A stretch of DNA of 64,000 bases from NCBI GenBank assembly GCA_039720395.1, contig CM077829.1:22957955-23021954 (forward strand), written 5' to 3'. Position 1 is the first letter of the stretch, and every line of letters begins with the position of its first letter. The position numbers were made by a program, and so were the translations under genes. This document shows, in pieces, positions 25,088-37,742 of this stretch. The stretch is from Liquidambar formosana (lineage: Eukaryota > Streptophyta > Magnoliopsida > Saxifragales > Altingiaceae). The notes under the pieces were generated by a model. It was not told the DNA's origin and searched no databases. It was given only the letters and a program-made list of their open reading frames with translations.

Positions 25088-25659
25088 TGTCCTAAAGGAA
25101 CTATCACCTCCCTACGTATAGGTGTTGAAGGACGATAGGACCTCCAAGATACAACCCCAAAGCTCGTAGCTTCCTCTTCTATGGGTACGTCCACATAAAG
25201 AGTATAATGAACCCGTCCACGATCAGTTGCCCGTAAAAACAATATATAAAATATCTAAATAAAGCTCTTATAAAGTATGGAGAAGATAATGTGAATCCAT
25301 CTATCATCCATATAGAGAAGCCCACTATTTATAATAGAATATGGCTAAAATTAGTTTGGGCTAATAAAGGCCCAAAATAAATGTCATAACAACTCTTATA
25401 ACAGCCTAATAAATAACATGAAATAAAAGTTCAATAGCTAGTAACAGACACTCATAAATTATAGAAATTAAGACCTAACGGTCTATGAAATAAAACTCAT
25501 AAAATCAACCCAAAAAGCCACATGTGTGCTACGTCATATCTCTCATGAGTCACGTCACGACACGACCGACCGGTCCAGGTCGAGGTGGGCTACGTATGTG
25601 CGCACACGTATGTGGTCCGAAGTTTTGAAGTTTTAAAGAAAATCACATATGTTCTAACA
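25088..25659 (-). mobile_element. LTR-like block, minus orientation, about 570 bp
   Basis: On the minus strand it starts TGTTAGAACATATGTG, immediately preceded by the purine-rich CTTGTGGGGAG, which looks like a polypurine tract, so it would be a 3' LTR. It contains a palindromic GC-rich cluster (CGACCGACCGGTCCAGGTCG, then TACGTATGTGCGCACACGTA, near 25560-25615) and a minus-strand TATA (CTATTATAAATAG, 25325-25337). The left end is uncertain. The 89-codon minus-strand ORF across 24973-25242 straddles two blocks and is not credible. Confidence 0.5.
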
Positions 25660-27795
25660 CTCCCCACAAGATTTAAAACTTCGACAAATAAATAATTAAA
25701 CAAATTAAATATGTATAGATATATAAACAAAATATATATAAGGCAACTATATACCATGTAATGGGCATCGATGTCTTCTGGACTTGAACCTACACTTAGT
25801 GTTAACCGTTTCCATTTGAGGAGTCATAGTGGCGAAGCTTGAACTTGACCCCTTAAGCCAAACTTCAACAAGTCACACACATAGTATTGATATAGGACGT
25901 GGTTCTAGGTGGGTTAGCGCAATTTATAGCCATGCACTATATCTTGATTTTCATGAAAGTTTCTAGGGTCAGCCTAAACCCATTGCCGCGGCCTCATGGC
26001 AGCTCTCACATAGGTAAGTCTTCTAAGGATACTGTGACTGTATTCTACAGGAGTGTTCCAGCCTCAGGCTTATTCAGAATAAAATTCTTCCTTACTGTCA
26101 CATCAATAGCACTCCCATCATAGGGATGGGGAGGAGACTCTCTCTTGGAAAAAGTGTTTTTTATGAGTTACATTCTGCGGATTGTTCCTACCCATTGAAC
26201 CTCCTTCATGGGATCTCTAATACAAAGGTTGGGTTACTTCCGTTGGTGACTCTCTATGGGTTTAAGCCCCATTCCCCTCAATGGATAAATAAATGCATTT
26301 TTGCACAAACCTCTAGTTGGTTGATCAGCCACATTTCACACACCATATTCTGCATCTCATCAGCATATTATCATTTTATTTCCTACATCATATAATGCTT
26401 CACATAGACATTAGTAAAACTTTAGATGATATAGACATGCCAATATAGTGAACCCCCATAGTTATGAATATTTTTTCTTTTAATGAGTTTACGAATAAAC
26501 ATAAATTGAATGTTTATAATTTCTGACAATCATCTTATGAACAATGCATGTTTATCTCAAAATCAAATTATATTCATGATTGCATTACAAATTCTAAATA
26601 AATAGAATATGGTAAATGTCATACAATTTCTCAAGAGGATCATCTATGATTGTTATGTACATACAAGATAAAATAATCACTCAATTAATAACATCATGCT
26701 CCAAATATAACAAATATTTTTATTTCCATGTCCACAATTACTTTTTATAAAATGACAGGTCATTTCTAAATTATAACCTTGCAAAATCACAATCTAAATA
26801 ATTGTGAATACTTATCATAATTTTTTAAACCTCATACAAACGATTCACAATATGACACAATAATTGTTGATCAATAATATGCCCCCATATTAAGATTATT
26901 TATTTTTTTAATTTTAATTTCATGGCATTTATCAACATAATTATATTTTCATAGTACCTTATACAACATGTGATTACATTCACTAACACATATTATAATA
27001 TCCTATAAAACTAAAGAACAGCAATGACAAATGGCTAACAAGTCTTTCATCACGTATAGACAGATTTTAAGATAATTGACACCTCATATGTTTGACTAAT
27101 ATTTAATATTGAGTTCACGAGAGTAAACCATATTCACTATTTATATACAAACATTCTAAGCATATGAGTTATATTAATTGAAGATTTTTCATCAAACATT
27201 TTATATCATGAAAATTCCTAGTCAACAATCATATGATCCAATAATATAACTTTACACTATGTACACACAAGTGAAGTCATATTTGTCTCATACAAATATT
27301 CTTATATATCTCACACAAAATTAGAATAGTCTTTTTTTATTTTATTTTTTTCCAAAAATAAAACAAAACTTTTAAGTCTACACATTAGGATTAAGCCTTG
27401 ATATGATGATCGAAGTTCTACATATATACTATTGTTATCTCTAATATTCTAGCCAAAATCTTGAACCAAAGTAGTCAAAATTCTATAAGTATAAATAATC
27501 ATGAATTATGTGCACTAACTTAAAAATAATAATAATAATAACACTAATAGTAATTTACAAACTGCAAGACTACCAAATATTTTTCCAACTGTTTTGTAAG
27601 ATTTGGTAGAAGTACTTTATGGAAATGTATTCTGCATAAGAAAGCTTGAGTAGCCTTTAAGAAAATAAGGACATCTCAAAGCAGAAAAGATAACACAATG
27701 CAAAGTTCATATGAACATTTTAATCTTATCTTAAACTTGGCCTCTAAAAAATGTCTCTAATCTTGATTGGAATCATGAAGTTAGGTAATCAACTT

Positions 27796-27801
<6 letters not shown>

Positions 27802-27833
<32 letters not shown>
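27802..27833. repeat. (AT)n microsatellite
   Basis: Uninterrupted TA dinucleotide run of about 32 bases. Confidence 0.95.
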
Positions 27834-27837
<4 letters not shown>

Positions 27838-28215
27838 GTACTAGGCCTCACTGTGACTTAGATGGTCTATTAGACCAATGACTTCAAAGCCATATAACAT
27901 GAGCCTTCACACAAATTCTTACTACATAAAAATAGGGACGATGAGTACCAATACAAAGACATTATATCTTAATAAACATTCATAAATTAATTAGCCAACC
28001 ATGCATGCATGGGATCAAAGAGTCCAAAACATCAACATGATATCAACCTGATGGCAACCTATGTATCCCAAAATCCCAATTCTCATTAAACACTAAAATA
28101 TGATAAATATCACAAAGTAAACCAATCAACAAGAAAATAACAAGTGACTAGAAATGAAATACTTAAATACATACATCATGATTCACAAGTTATTATACTT
28201 GGTTCCAACAACATT

Positions 28216-28219
<4 letters not shown>

Positions 28220-28272
<53 letters not shown>
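28220..28272. repeat. (AT)n microsatellite
   Basis: Uninterrupted AT dinucleotide run of about 53 bases, self-complementary and likely polymorphic in length. Confidence 0.95.
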
Positions 28273-28275
<3 letters not shown>

Positions 28276-28715
28276 CAAGTGTCAAAACTCTGTTAATATA
28301 AAGTGGTGACTATGTATCCGTGAGTACCCGTGAGATGCTATAAATTAAACGTGGGATACGTTTAGCTGTTCATGCACATGGTTCAACCATAAGAAATAAC
28401 CGTAACGGAAATAATTAATCATGTGTTGAAGTGAAATAATTGTTGCTTCTTGAGCCTAAACGACTATCTCAAGAAACACATTCATCTTCCATGCATAAAT
28501 TGAAAGAGATTTGCTTACATATAGCACTCACACCCAATATATATATCTATATATTCCCACAAAAAATTATTAAAACTTGAAACACAATAATATTATATTT
28601 ATAAAAACTAACACATACTACCAGAATTGACTTATACTGAAAACGAGAATTTCTCAAAGTTTTAACTAATGGCAATACATATATAAGCTTTTCTCAGAAA
28701 ATGCACATATATATA

Positions 28716-29872
28716 TGTTGGGAATCGAACTAGAAGGAAAAAAAAAGTGCGGAATGAATTGATAAACAAAACCTTTCATTTTTGATTCCTTAACCCATGA
28801 ATCCAATTATGCTTAAACACAAGCAAAACCCTAACTAGAAGAGGGTAGAATTAACTTACAGTTTGAAAAGTCTTCTCCTTTGTGCTCCAAGCTTTGATTC
28901 TGGACAGCAGAGAGTGAGCAATCCAAGTGTACTGCCTCCAACGGTATCCACACCTAGCTAGAGCTTCAAGTCTTTCCTTCCTTCTTCCTTGTTGTTGTTA
29001 GAGGTGAAGAAGAGAAGAGAGAGAAAGAGGCTAGTGTAATTTTCGGCCAGCACATGGGGAGTGTTAAGTGTGATGATGTCACATATCATAAGAGGCTATT
29101 TAAAGCCACTAATAGGGCCAGCCCTAGGGGGGATTGCAATCCCTAATAGGTTTTGTGTAATTACTCTTAATTACACAATAACCCCTCTAGTTTGTATCTT
29201 ATACAACCTTGCTCCTTATGAACTATTATTTTATTGACTTATACCCTTTCTCTTATAGACTTTAAAGCTTTCTTAGCATGATCAGTGTGTGACCCATTGG
29301 GTTCACATCATCAAGTAGTAGGTATAGCATAAGTTGTGCACAATGGAAATCTTTCCATTTAGGGTTTAATAGGAACTCTTTCCAATTTCCTAATTGATTA
29401 TAACTCATTTATATCAATTAGGGCTTCTACTAACCATGAGTAACACCTAGCATATGGCTCATGATGCGGTCCTTAATGAGGTAAAAAGTTATCTTACAAA
29501 GAACCTTTCTGTTATAGTTTATATAAGTTACAATTACATCCCTCCGTCCACATAATGTTTCCAATTAAACTAATAAAACATGGAAGTCTGTCAAGTCCTT
29601 AGTTTAATTACTTTATACTCAATCATGAATATCAACTCAATAATGAGCTTATAGAAATTCCTACTAACCATGAGTAACACCTAGCATATGGCTCATGGTG
29701 TGGTCCTTAATGAGGTGAATAGTTATCTTACAAAGAACCCTTCTGTTATAGTTTATATAGGTTACAATTACATCCTTCCATCTACACAATGTTTCTAATT
29801 GAACTAATAGGATATAGAAGTCTGTCAAGTCCTTAGTTCAATTACTTTATACTCAATCATAAATATCAACTC
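28716..29872 (-). mobile_element. Copia-type LTR, truncated by scaffold gap
   Basis: It starts TGTTGGGAATCGAAC and aligns along its length with the solo LTR at 9517-11192, sharing for instance the blocks around CCAACGGTATCCA and GTGTGACCCATTGGGTTCAC. It stops at the N run, so it is unknown whether it is a solo LTR or the end of a full element. A 234-bp direct duplication lies next to the gap. A minus-strand TTTAAATAG is a possible TATA box near 29097-29105. Confidence 0.8.
29427..29872. repeat. 234-bp tandem duplication abutting the gap
   Basis: CTACTAACCATGAGTAACAC occurs at 29427 and again at 29661, and the following 200 bases are repeated with few changes. The second copy runs into the N run. 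The related solo LTR at 9517 has a single copy of this segment. The gap probably exists because this repeat continues. Confidence 0.8.
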
Positions 29873-29972
29873 NNNNNNNNNNNNNNNNNNNNNNNNNNNN
29901 NNNNNNNNNNNNNNNNNNNNNNNNNNNNNNNNNNNNNNNNNNNNNNNNNNNNNNNNNNNNNNNNNNNNNNNN
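29873..29972. other. Scaffold gap (100 N)
   Basis: Exactly 100 N, the conventional placeholder for a gap of unknown size. The sequence to its left is a Copia LTR and that to its right is MULE-like. Confidence 0.99.
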
Positions 29973-30226
29973 TATTATTACTGTTTTTTTTATACTAACA
30001 ATAGTATCACTACACTGTTACACGTACACACATGTTATAAAACTGACCATAGTAAATTGGTACTGTTGCATAATATATAGCTAAGTGAACAATACTACTA
30101 ACAATACACTAGTACTGTTATGTTAAACAACATGTAATAGTACTAAAAACAATGAACTAAAGTTCTTGGCAGTGTTGTTTATGACAATATCAAATAAGCA
30201 ATGTAACACGTTCTTTTCATGTGCAG

Positions 30227-32551
30227 ATCTATGATGGTGAGATCACGTTCAGTGAAAAAAGAGGACGACTTTTCAATGTAAAGAACCAAACACTTGACTT
30301 GGGGTGTGATCACCAACACATTGATGCCCCTAATGAAACAGTTGAAGAAGAAGAACATGTTGATGAGCAGGAAGGTCAAAACAACCAAAGTGACAAAGAA
30401 GAAGTAAGCAACCATGGAAGTGAATCTGCTAGTGATGAAGAGGAAGAAGAAGTTAGGAATGAGGAGCTTGAAACAACAATGCAAAACATAGACAAATTTG
30501 CCAACCCCCCAGACCTCAAAGATGATAAGGAAGACCTAGCAAAAAGATGGGATGATTTGCTTGCATAACTCAGCACAAAGGTTAAAGAACTGCAAAAAGG
30601 CATAAAATATTTCACTTGACTATTGCTAATGATTAAATTAGATGTTGTTACTTTTTGATAGTGTGTTTTGGATATAATAACACCATTTTACTATTGCTAT
30701 TATGTTTTCACAATAACAGCACCACTCTATTGTTGATAGAATGTTTTGCTATAACATAATCACTTTGTTGTTTTGAAGGACGATTTGGGTGAAGACACCA
30801 TGGAATTCAATGTACACAACATCACCCAAGCATTTGAAAAAGTGGCCCCAAATCTAAAGGAAGTGAAGAAGACATCTCGTGCGCCTAAAAACAACAAACT
30901 CCTTCTTCTCTTGCTAAGCGTGTCAAGTCCAAATAAGAGACACGGAAAGATAGTAAGAAACCTGAATACACGTATGAGACAATAAAAAAGGGGAAGGGGC
31001 TTAAAAAAGCAATCGCTAAAAAAGACAAGAAAGTGGGAGAGGAGCTTGGCGATGAAGAAACAATAGATGTGGATGACTTTGTTGACAAAATACCATCCCA
31101 TGCAGATGGTATATAGCTCACATTCCTACTCAGTCTCCAGTATCAAAGTTGCTGACTAATGAAGAGACTGAAAGAGTTAAAAAAAATGTTTCAAAATGAG
31201 TTCTCCAAGTAATATTTTACTCAATATCTTATTACACATGTCACATAATTTACTCACAACAATATGTTATTACTAATGGTTTGACATACATGCAGTGCCA
31301 CAATTTGGCATTCAACAAATGGTTCAAACATTCTATAGCTGAAAGACATCAGGTAGCTACTCATTCAAGGTGACACAAATGGCAATGTAAGCATAGAGTA
31401 ACACTTTTGTTTTGCTAATAGCACCACGTTACTGTTCCCAATGTATTTTCTGCTAACAGCACCACTTTACTATAGTATGTGTATTTTAGCAGCAACATTT
31501 CCCTGTTACGTAACAGCACAATATATCCACATTCAATATAATGCTTGATTTGATTTACTAATTTGCAGGTCATCGATGCATTTTGAGATATTATCACATC
31601 TACCACAAAAGACAAAAAACTCACATTCTACATCCCAACTACAAACATGGTAATCATGATGGAAAAACATACTTGCATCAACAGATCATACTTAAATCTA
31701 TGTGCTCTAAATATATGTTTATACATTGCAGATTTGTTTTTGATAGCCCGGATGCTGAGTTGAGATCTAAGTGGTTTGATGATAAAGTTATTGAAATAGC
31801 CATCTCCGGGAGCAGATATCACTTCTACCCCCTCATTGCAGCTGCTAGACCAGGTGGTGTTGAAAACCACTGGACTTTGCTTGTGCACGACACGCAAGGA
31901 AAAACATGGAGACATCACAACTCCATGCGCCCACGAGAAGTAATCGAAGACAACCACTACAACAAAGCAAAAAAAGTGGTAATAACATTCACATAACCAA
32001 AAAAATGCTTACAATAATAATTTTATTAATTACCATAGTAATATGATCCAAATATGTCAGGTGGAGTATGTGCGCCAAATGGGGCTACAAGACAACCAAG
32101 ATCAGCAAACAGAGGTTGAATCTGTAGCAAATACATCCCAGCAAAGCGAATTCTCGTGAGTATTTCAGAACTATTTGTTTGCTTCATACTGCAACTAATA
32201 TAATGTTACAATGATGAATTCTTTATGACACTTTTCACATAATACAACAAGAATATAGTACTGTTAGACACTATAATTACAAATGTCCATGTTTTCTTTT
32301 CAATTTTCATATGATGCAACAATATTATGATACTGTCAATATTTTACAAACAAATATGTGTCAGCTCTACTCGAAAATATGTAAAGACCACATGAATCAT
32401 TTGTAGATATTTAACAAATGGATTTGTTTTTTGCAACCTTGACTGTGGAATCATTGTATGCAATCTCATTCTTGATTACTCCTATGGAATGCCATTTACA
32501 AAGATTATAACTCTAAAAGATGTTCAAAGCTTTATAAGGGACATCATCTAA
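30227..32551 (+). pseudogene. Ulp1/C48 cysteine-protease-like gene of the MULE, multi-exon remnant
   Basis: An acidic exon (30227-30568) follows a GTGCAG acceptor and contains NETVEEEEHVDEQEG and SDEEEEEVRNEE. A basic/lysine segment follows near 30778-30985, frame-broken. A protease exon (about 31733-31978) has VENHWTLLVHD, the catalytic-His motif, then HHNSMRPR where many Ulp1 proteins have an Asp-Ser. A short exon (32061 to about 32155, VEYVRQMGLQD) follows. The last exon holds LDCGIIVCNLILDYSYGMPF, with the catalytic Cys, ending in TAA at 32549-32551. Exon borders show AG/GT signals, but the reading is interrupted between exons. I infer a decayed SUMO-protease-like gene of a MULE; activity is unlikely. 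It could still be spliced in a better-preserved relative. Confidence 0.7.
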
Positions 32552-32689
32552 GAAATCATTTTCGACAGTGATCGGTCGTGGGCGCCAAACTGGGCAAGGC
32601 AAACAACTACTCCAAAAGAGAGTGATGCAATCATCGTTAAGCCACTCTCCATCCCCTATCCAAAAACAAAAGGGGCCAAGAGAAAATAA

Positions 32690-33345
32690 CTTGAGATGTT
32701 TAGGAGTATATTGTTTAGCTGACATTTATGAAAAGTGTAATTACACTTCATTTGTGAACATGGGTGTGCAAATTTTTCACTAATTGCAGTGCCATTTTTA
32801 ATGTTCTTTAATAGTAACAATCCAAATTTAATGTTATTTGATTACAAATGTGCACAAGCTTGCCAACTTATATGACTACTGATCAGCAGAATCTTGCCAA
32901 CAGGTTAATTCAGCACAATACTTCTCATGTGGTTATGTTCTAACTAAAAATCCATCAACAGTACCGCTTTACTATTAGAAGTTAAAATAACAATACCGTA
33001 AATGCCAAAATAGTAAATTTGAGGTGTTTAGGAGTACAATGTTTGGATGAAATTTATGAAAAGTGTACTTACACTTCATTTGTGAACATAGGTGTACAAA
33101 TCATTCACTAATTACAATGCCTTTTTTGATGTTCTTTAATCCAAAGTTATTGTTATATGATTGCTAATGTACACAAGCTTGCCAACTTATACGATTGCTG
33201 ATCTACAGAATCTTGCCAACAGGTTAATTCAACACAATACTTCTCATGTGGTAATGTTCTAACAAATAATCCATTAACAGTACCACTTTACTGTTGGAAT
33301 TTAAAAATAACAATACCGTAAATGCCAATAATTAATAGACATTAG
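32690..33345. repeat. 328-bp tandem duplication in MULE
   Basis: GAGGTGTTTAGGAGTA-type text and AAAAGTGTACTTACACTTCATTTGTGAAC occur near 32693 and 33022 with the same downstream sequence. Two diverged copies (about 85-90% by eye) lie between the protease remnant and the transposase. Confidence 0.8.
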
Positions 33346-33625
33346 TAGTCGCACTTGCATGACAAAATTGACATTGGTGTTGTTTGTTATTTTACGTTAC
33401 GGACAGTACCACTATCCTGTTGTAGGTTTGAATTAACATTTCATGCGTACTCATTGCAACATGTACATATCGTAAAAACACATATTCCAACGTGCAACCT
33501 TTTGCCATTAAAAATATCACTTCGTGCCCTAAAATTGGACATCGTAAAACACACAACAAACTCCAAAACATTTAAAACTACCAACAACTTAAAAAAACAG
33601 CCACAAACAAATGCTATATCGGTTC

Positions 33626-33966
33626 TTAACTTGTCTTCTTATTATGAGTTCCAAGCCTTCCACATCTATTACATTTGATTTGCTTTATCTTCTCTCCTCT
33701 AGAAGATATCCTTCTATTCTTTGGCCTCCCCACAGGTCGTCTTGTGTTGGGTGGAAGTACAAATTCACTATTTTCTTCACTAACTCCCACTTTTAGAGCT
33801 GTGGAAATGGGATGAATAGCTTGAGAGTAAGCTTCACGAAATGAAGATGTGTAAAAATAATCCTTCACATAATCATTAATATCACTACCACTGGCTTGAA
33901 TTGCTACGGTAGCATGCGAGCATGGAAAACCATTCATCTACCACTGATAATAAAAACACATGCAAT
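33626..33966 (-). pseudogene. MULE transposase, C-terminal part (SWIM finger and CCHC-like end)
   Basis: Reading leftward from the gypsy insertion, the frame contains MNGFPCSHATVAIQ, the CxH half of a SWIM zinc finger, then RRPVGRPKNRR and KCNRCGRLGTHNKKTS, a zinc-knuckle-like C terminus. Just upstream, CMCFYYQW followed by a TAG stop is the CxC half. The stop fits CAG changed to TAG. The first zinc-binding Cys codon lies in the duplicated GCAAT target site. The rest of the protein is encoded at 54471-56400. Confidence 0.85.
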
Positions 33967-34386
33967 TGTGGACCCCAGAAATCGGGCCCACGAGGGGGTT
34001 GGCGAAAAGATTGGTGTGGTTTGAAAAAAGGAAAGGAGTCGCCACCTTATTTTTTAAAGGAAACAAGGAAAACCCTAAAAAACAGTTTTGTTTTAGGAAA
34101 ACAAAAGATTGACTCCATGTTTAAAATGGTAAGGCAAAAAGTCTTTTGGAAACCAGAGAATTCGAGGATTCGGAGGCTAAGTTACGATATGGGAAGGTTC
34201 TAGGCAAAGCCTATAGGCACCCATATCGCCCTAAACGGTCTCTTAATTTAATTGGGCTAAATCAAAGTCTTAATCACACACAAATCAACAATTATCATCA
34301 CAAGACAGCATGCATATCATTCATTCATTCATCCACATAATCAAGTAAATCAAAGAAAAATAGAAAAAGAAAGAGGGGGGAGAAAA

Positions 34387-34409
34387 CCTAGGATACTTAG
34401 TATCCTAGG
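34387..34409 (-). other. Conserved LTR hairpin (3' LTR)
   Basis: Same 11-nt inverted repeat as at 13271 and 18564, with the conserved flank GGATCAAAGTCCACGTAGTTC on the plus strand. Confidence 0.75.
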
Positions 34410-36215
34410 GCGGACTTGAACCTCACGAAGAGCGCCTACGTACCATGTATGGGAATACATGGATCAAAGTCCACGTAGTTCGAATAGGAATAGGGTTATA
34501 ACCTAATCAAGGCCTATGGTAAACCCTAAGTTTCCTTTCAAGTAAAACATGGTAAGTTTCCAAAATAAATGATTCTCAAAAGATTTTTGGTAAAACATGG
34601 GATTTTGATAAGAAATGGAAACCTTGATTCAAAAGGTATTTGTTATTGAAAGGAAACTATAAAGATTGCCATGTTCCCCTATTAGGAAATAACCCTAAGG
34701 GGGAGAAAGGGAAAGTTTCAAAGGAAGGAAAGAAGGGTGAATTGGGGCACCCTCATACCCTACTTACCTTAAGCGAAAGCAACCTGTCAAAGTAACCACC
34801 CTATTGCATAGGGTAATTACCTTATTTGTAAGATTTCATCTTACAATAGCCAAAATAACCACCCCACATTGGTGGGGTAGTTGCACCTGTTGTACCTGTC
34901 AAAGCACCTGCAATTTCCATGCAAAACATACCAAAAATGCCACCAAACAAGCTAGATTCCAAATCAAGCCATTATCATGCCCAAACATAGGCTAACACAT
35001 GCTCAAAATATCATATCAAGGACAAATAACAGATCTGGACAGAATTGAAATAAGGCTTAAAATCAACCATAAGTCATGCAACCACATGAATCATAAGCTA
35101 ACTAAAACCCTAATTCCACCCTACATGCAATGACATGCAAAAAAAACCTAAAATCCACTACTATGAATGCAGAAAAATATCATAGTTATCAAATATGCAG
35201 CACATATATATCAACTATGAAGAAAACACAAGGAAAAACCCTAAGCTATCATGCTATATGCAACTTTCCTAATACAAGGGAGAATGAAACCCTAGAATCA
35301 CAATTGTGCTCAAAATCACTCATTATGGACATCATTCTAATCATGCATATTAATCACTAGAAGCATCAACACATGATAAAAACACAAGCTTGCACATGAA
35401 ATATAGCTATTCTAAGTAAAAACCTAATTTCAGCACAAGATAAACCCTAGAATTGCAAACATGCATTAAATCACATGGAATAGCATCCTAGCATACTAAA
35501 CAGCCCATAAACATTATCCTAATCATGCATACTAACTAATAGAAGTAGCAAAACACAATAAAAACACAAGCTTCAATATGCAAAAGTGTTATTTCATGTA
35601 GAAAACCAATTTCAGCACTAAGGAAACCCTAAAGTCCCAAACATGCAGTAAATCACATGGAATAGCATCCTAGCATACTAAACAGCCCATGAATATGATC
35701 CTAGACATGCATACTAGCCAATAGAAGCAACAAATCACAATAAAAACACAAACTTTAACATGAAATAATGACTATTCCATATAAAACCCTAGAAAAGACT
35801 AAAAAAAACCCTAAAAACACAAACACTCATAAAATCACATAGAATGACATTATATCATGCAAAACCAGCCATAGACAATATCCTAATCATGCATTCTAAG
35901 CATTAGAAGCATCAACACATGATAAAACAATAAGCTTTAAACATGAAATAATGCAAAGCTATGTAAAAACCCTAATTTGAATGAAAGAGAGAAAGGGGAA
36001 GGGGTATACCTATGGTGGCTGCTGTAGAGAGTCCTCCTCCTCTTATGTGCTGCTGGAAACAACCTCCTTCAAGCCTTCAAGCGATGCTCCAGTCTTCCTT
36101 CAAGCTCTCTCTCTCACTCTCTCACTCAAAATATAGGTTAAACTACCCTAAGGATGGCTGCCATAGCCTCCAAGTCTCACCAAAGTGCCTCCCCCATTGC
36201 TGAAATATAAGGGGG

Positions 36216-36224
36216 TATTTATAG
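36216..36224 (-). promoter_or_regulatory. LTR TATA box (CTATAAATA, minus strand)
   Basis: It is the best TATA match in this LTR and lies about 190 bp downstream of module C on the minus strand. The identical element of the 5' LTR (about 53490) would drive gag-pol. Confidence 0.6.
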
Positions 36225-36410
36225 GGATTGAGGGGAAACCCTCAATGGTTGGGATTAAAACCCTAGGGATTGATCCAAGGGCCCTTAGAGGTTCCCTTGG
36301 GGCTCAAGTAGGTCAAAAAAGGCTGAAATTAAGGTTAAATGGCGGCTGGAGGCGTGCAAATCCGAGAAAATAGGATGGGAGCCACGTCAAAGCTCAAAAT
36401 AGGAAAGTGG

Positions 36411-36490
36411 CTCGGGTGACCACCTGGGGCTGGGCGGCTAGCAGCCTGGGCCCAGGCGGCTAGCCGCCCAGGCCTAGGTGGTCACCCGAG
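36411..36490 (-). promoter_or_regulatory. Palindromic promoter module, copy C (3' LTR)
   Basis: The outer arms CTCGGGTGACCACCT (36411-36425) and AGGTGGTCACCCGAG (36476-36490) are exact reverse complements. Inside is a second palindromic core built on GGCGGCTAGC and CTGGGCCCAGG. It could form a long GC-rich cruciform or hairpin in U3. Confidence 0.8.
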
Positions 36491-37197
36491 GCCCTGTCAG
36501 CTTATGCCTATATTTGACCCTTTCGGCTTCCAAATGTGTTTCAGGGCCCAAATCAACTCCGATTTTGACGAAACGAAAGCCAAAACGACCGTGTTTCGAA
36601 GGGGAATGTAATTTGAGTCACTTGAGGGCAAGAAACCCTAGCCATGGCTGCATGGTTGGGTCCTACAAAGGTGGTTAACCGCTATGCCTCACCATCGCTT
36701 AGCTTAGGTATGCACATAGGGTCGCACCGAATGCTTTCTAATTCGAAATTCAACCTCCCTAAACACATTTGGGGATGAAATTAAGACCAATCAAGGTCAA
36801 ATGAGTAGTCATAGAGTGAAAATCATGAACCAATTCGAGCTAACCCGAAGCAGGTCTCTTAGCCAACCTGAGCCTTGTTGAGCCATTCTAATCCCGAACC
36901 TTCAATTCATCGAATTGAACCCACAAATACCTCAAATACAACCATATGAACTCCAATTGGCAACTTGGAGATCATTTCAAGGTCAAATGGAAAGTTTGTG
37001 ATCAAAAAGACGATTATGCCCCTCAAGTCACAAAAGTTCTTATTAACCCTCAAGATTAACTCCAAATCGAACCAAAATTCATACACACCATCCTTAGGAC
37101 CCTAGAAACTCAATGCAAAAGACTAGACTAAAAAAGGAAACAAAAAGACACATGCAATGACAAACCCTAGCTAAGGTGGCAAAAATGGGGTGTGACA

Positions 37198-37420
37198 GAA
37201 GCCCCTCATTGGTGAGCAAGTTTCACTTGCAAGCCAATGACCAAAAGAACAACCCATTTTTGCCCGGGGAATTGATTTCATCAAGACCCACTGGGGAAAA
37301 GAGGGTGAACATATCATTGAATTCTTCGAATTCATCATACACAAGCACAAAGGTACTCCTCATAAGTTCTACAGAACTCTTCTCATACTGTATACCAGTT
37401 TCATTGGGGAACAAGATGAG
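37198..37420 (-). other. Polypurine-tract region and unique spacer
   Basis: Directly beside the 3' LTR the minus strand reads CCAATGAGGGGCTTC, a weak polypurine tract expected for plus-strand priming. The rest of this short spacer holds no supported gene. Confidence 0.5.
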
Positions 37421-37741
37421 GTATCCATAGCTTACATCGGACTTCGTTCGATGAAAGGTCTTCCCATACTACACCAGTGACAACTGGTGAATAATACGAG
37501 GTATCTATAGCTTACACTGAACTTCGTTCGATGAAAGGTCTTCCCATACTGTACCAGTGACAACTGGTGAATAGTACGAGGTATCCATAGCTTACATCGA
37601 ACTTCGTTCGATGAAAGGTCTTCCCATACTACACCAGTGACAACTGGTGAATAATATGAGGTATCCATAGCTTACATCGAACTTTGTCCAATGAAAGGTC
37701 TTCCCATACTATGCCAGTGACAACCGGCGAATAGTACGAGG
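37421..37741. repeat. 80-bp tandem repeat, four copies
   Basis: ACTTCGTTCGATGAAAGGTC recurs at 37441, 37521 and 37601 and, slightly changed, at 37681, so the period is exactly 80 bp. Each unit ends in CAGTGACAACTGGTGAATA. The array lies in the 3' untranslated part of the Tat element. Confidence 0.9.
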
Positions 37742-37742
37742 T

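Larger units (their letters stand above)
25660..28715. other. AT-rich sequence without a supported gene
   Basis: About 3 kb of strongly AT-rich DNA. It may be the non-coding interior of the element whose 3' LTR is at 25088-25659. The part at 25900-26400 is less AT-rich and resembles spliced-leader-like or intronic text, but I recognise no protein in any frame. Two long AT microsatellites are included. Confidence 0.5.
33967..37197 (-). repeat. 3' LTR of the Tat element, 3231 bp
   Basis: On the minus strand it starts TGTCACACCCCATTTTTG (ending at 37197) and ends GGGGTCCACA (33967). It holds the promoter module at 36411-36490, a TATA box CTATAAATA at 36216-36224, the hairpin at 34387-34409 and the GGAGTCGCCA motif at 34035-34044. 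It is about 99.5% identical to the 5' LTR. Short ORFs in it are not genes. Confidence 0.97.

Noticed and set aside
24973..25242. Minus-strand ORF of 89 codons
   Set aside because: It spans the junction of two LTR-type blocks and no protein family was recognised.
34804..36678. Plus-strand ORFs in the 3' LTR and their duplicates in the 5' LTR
   Set aside because: They occur identically in both LTRs on the non-coding strand and match no protein; identity reflects LTR duplication only.
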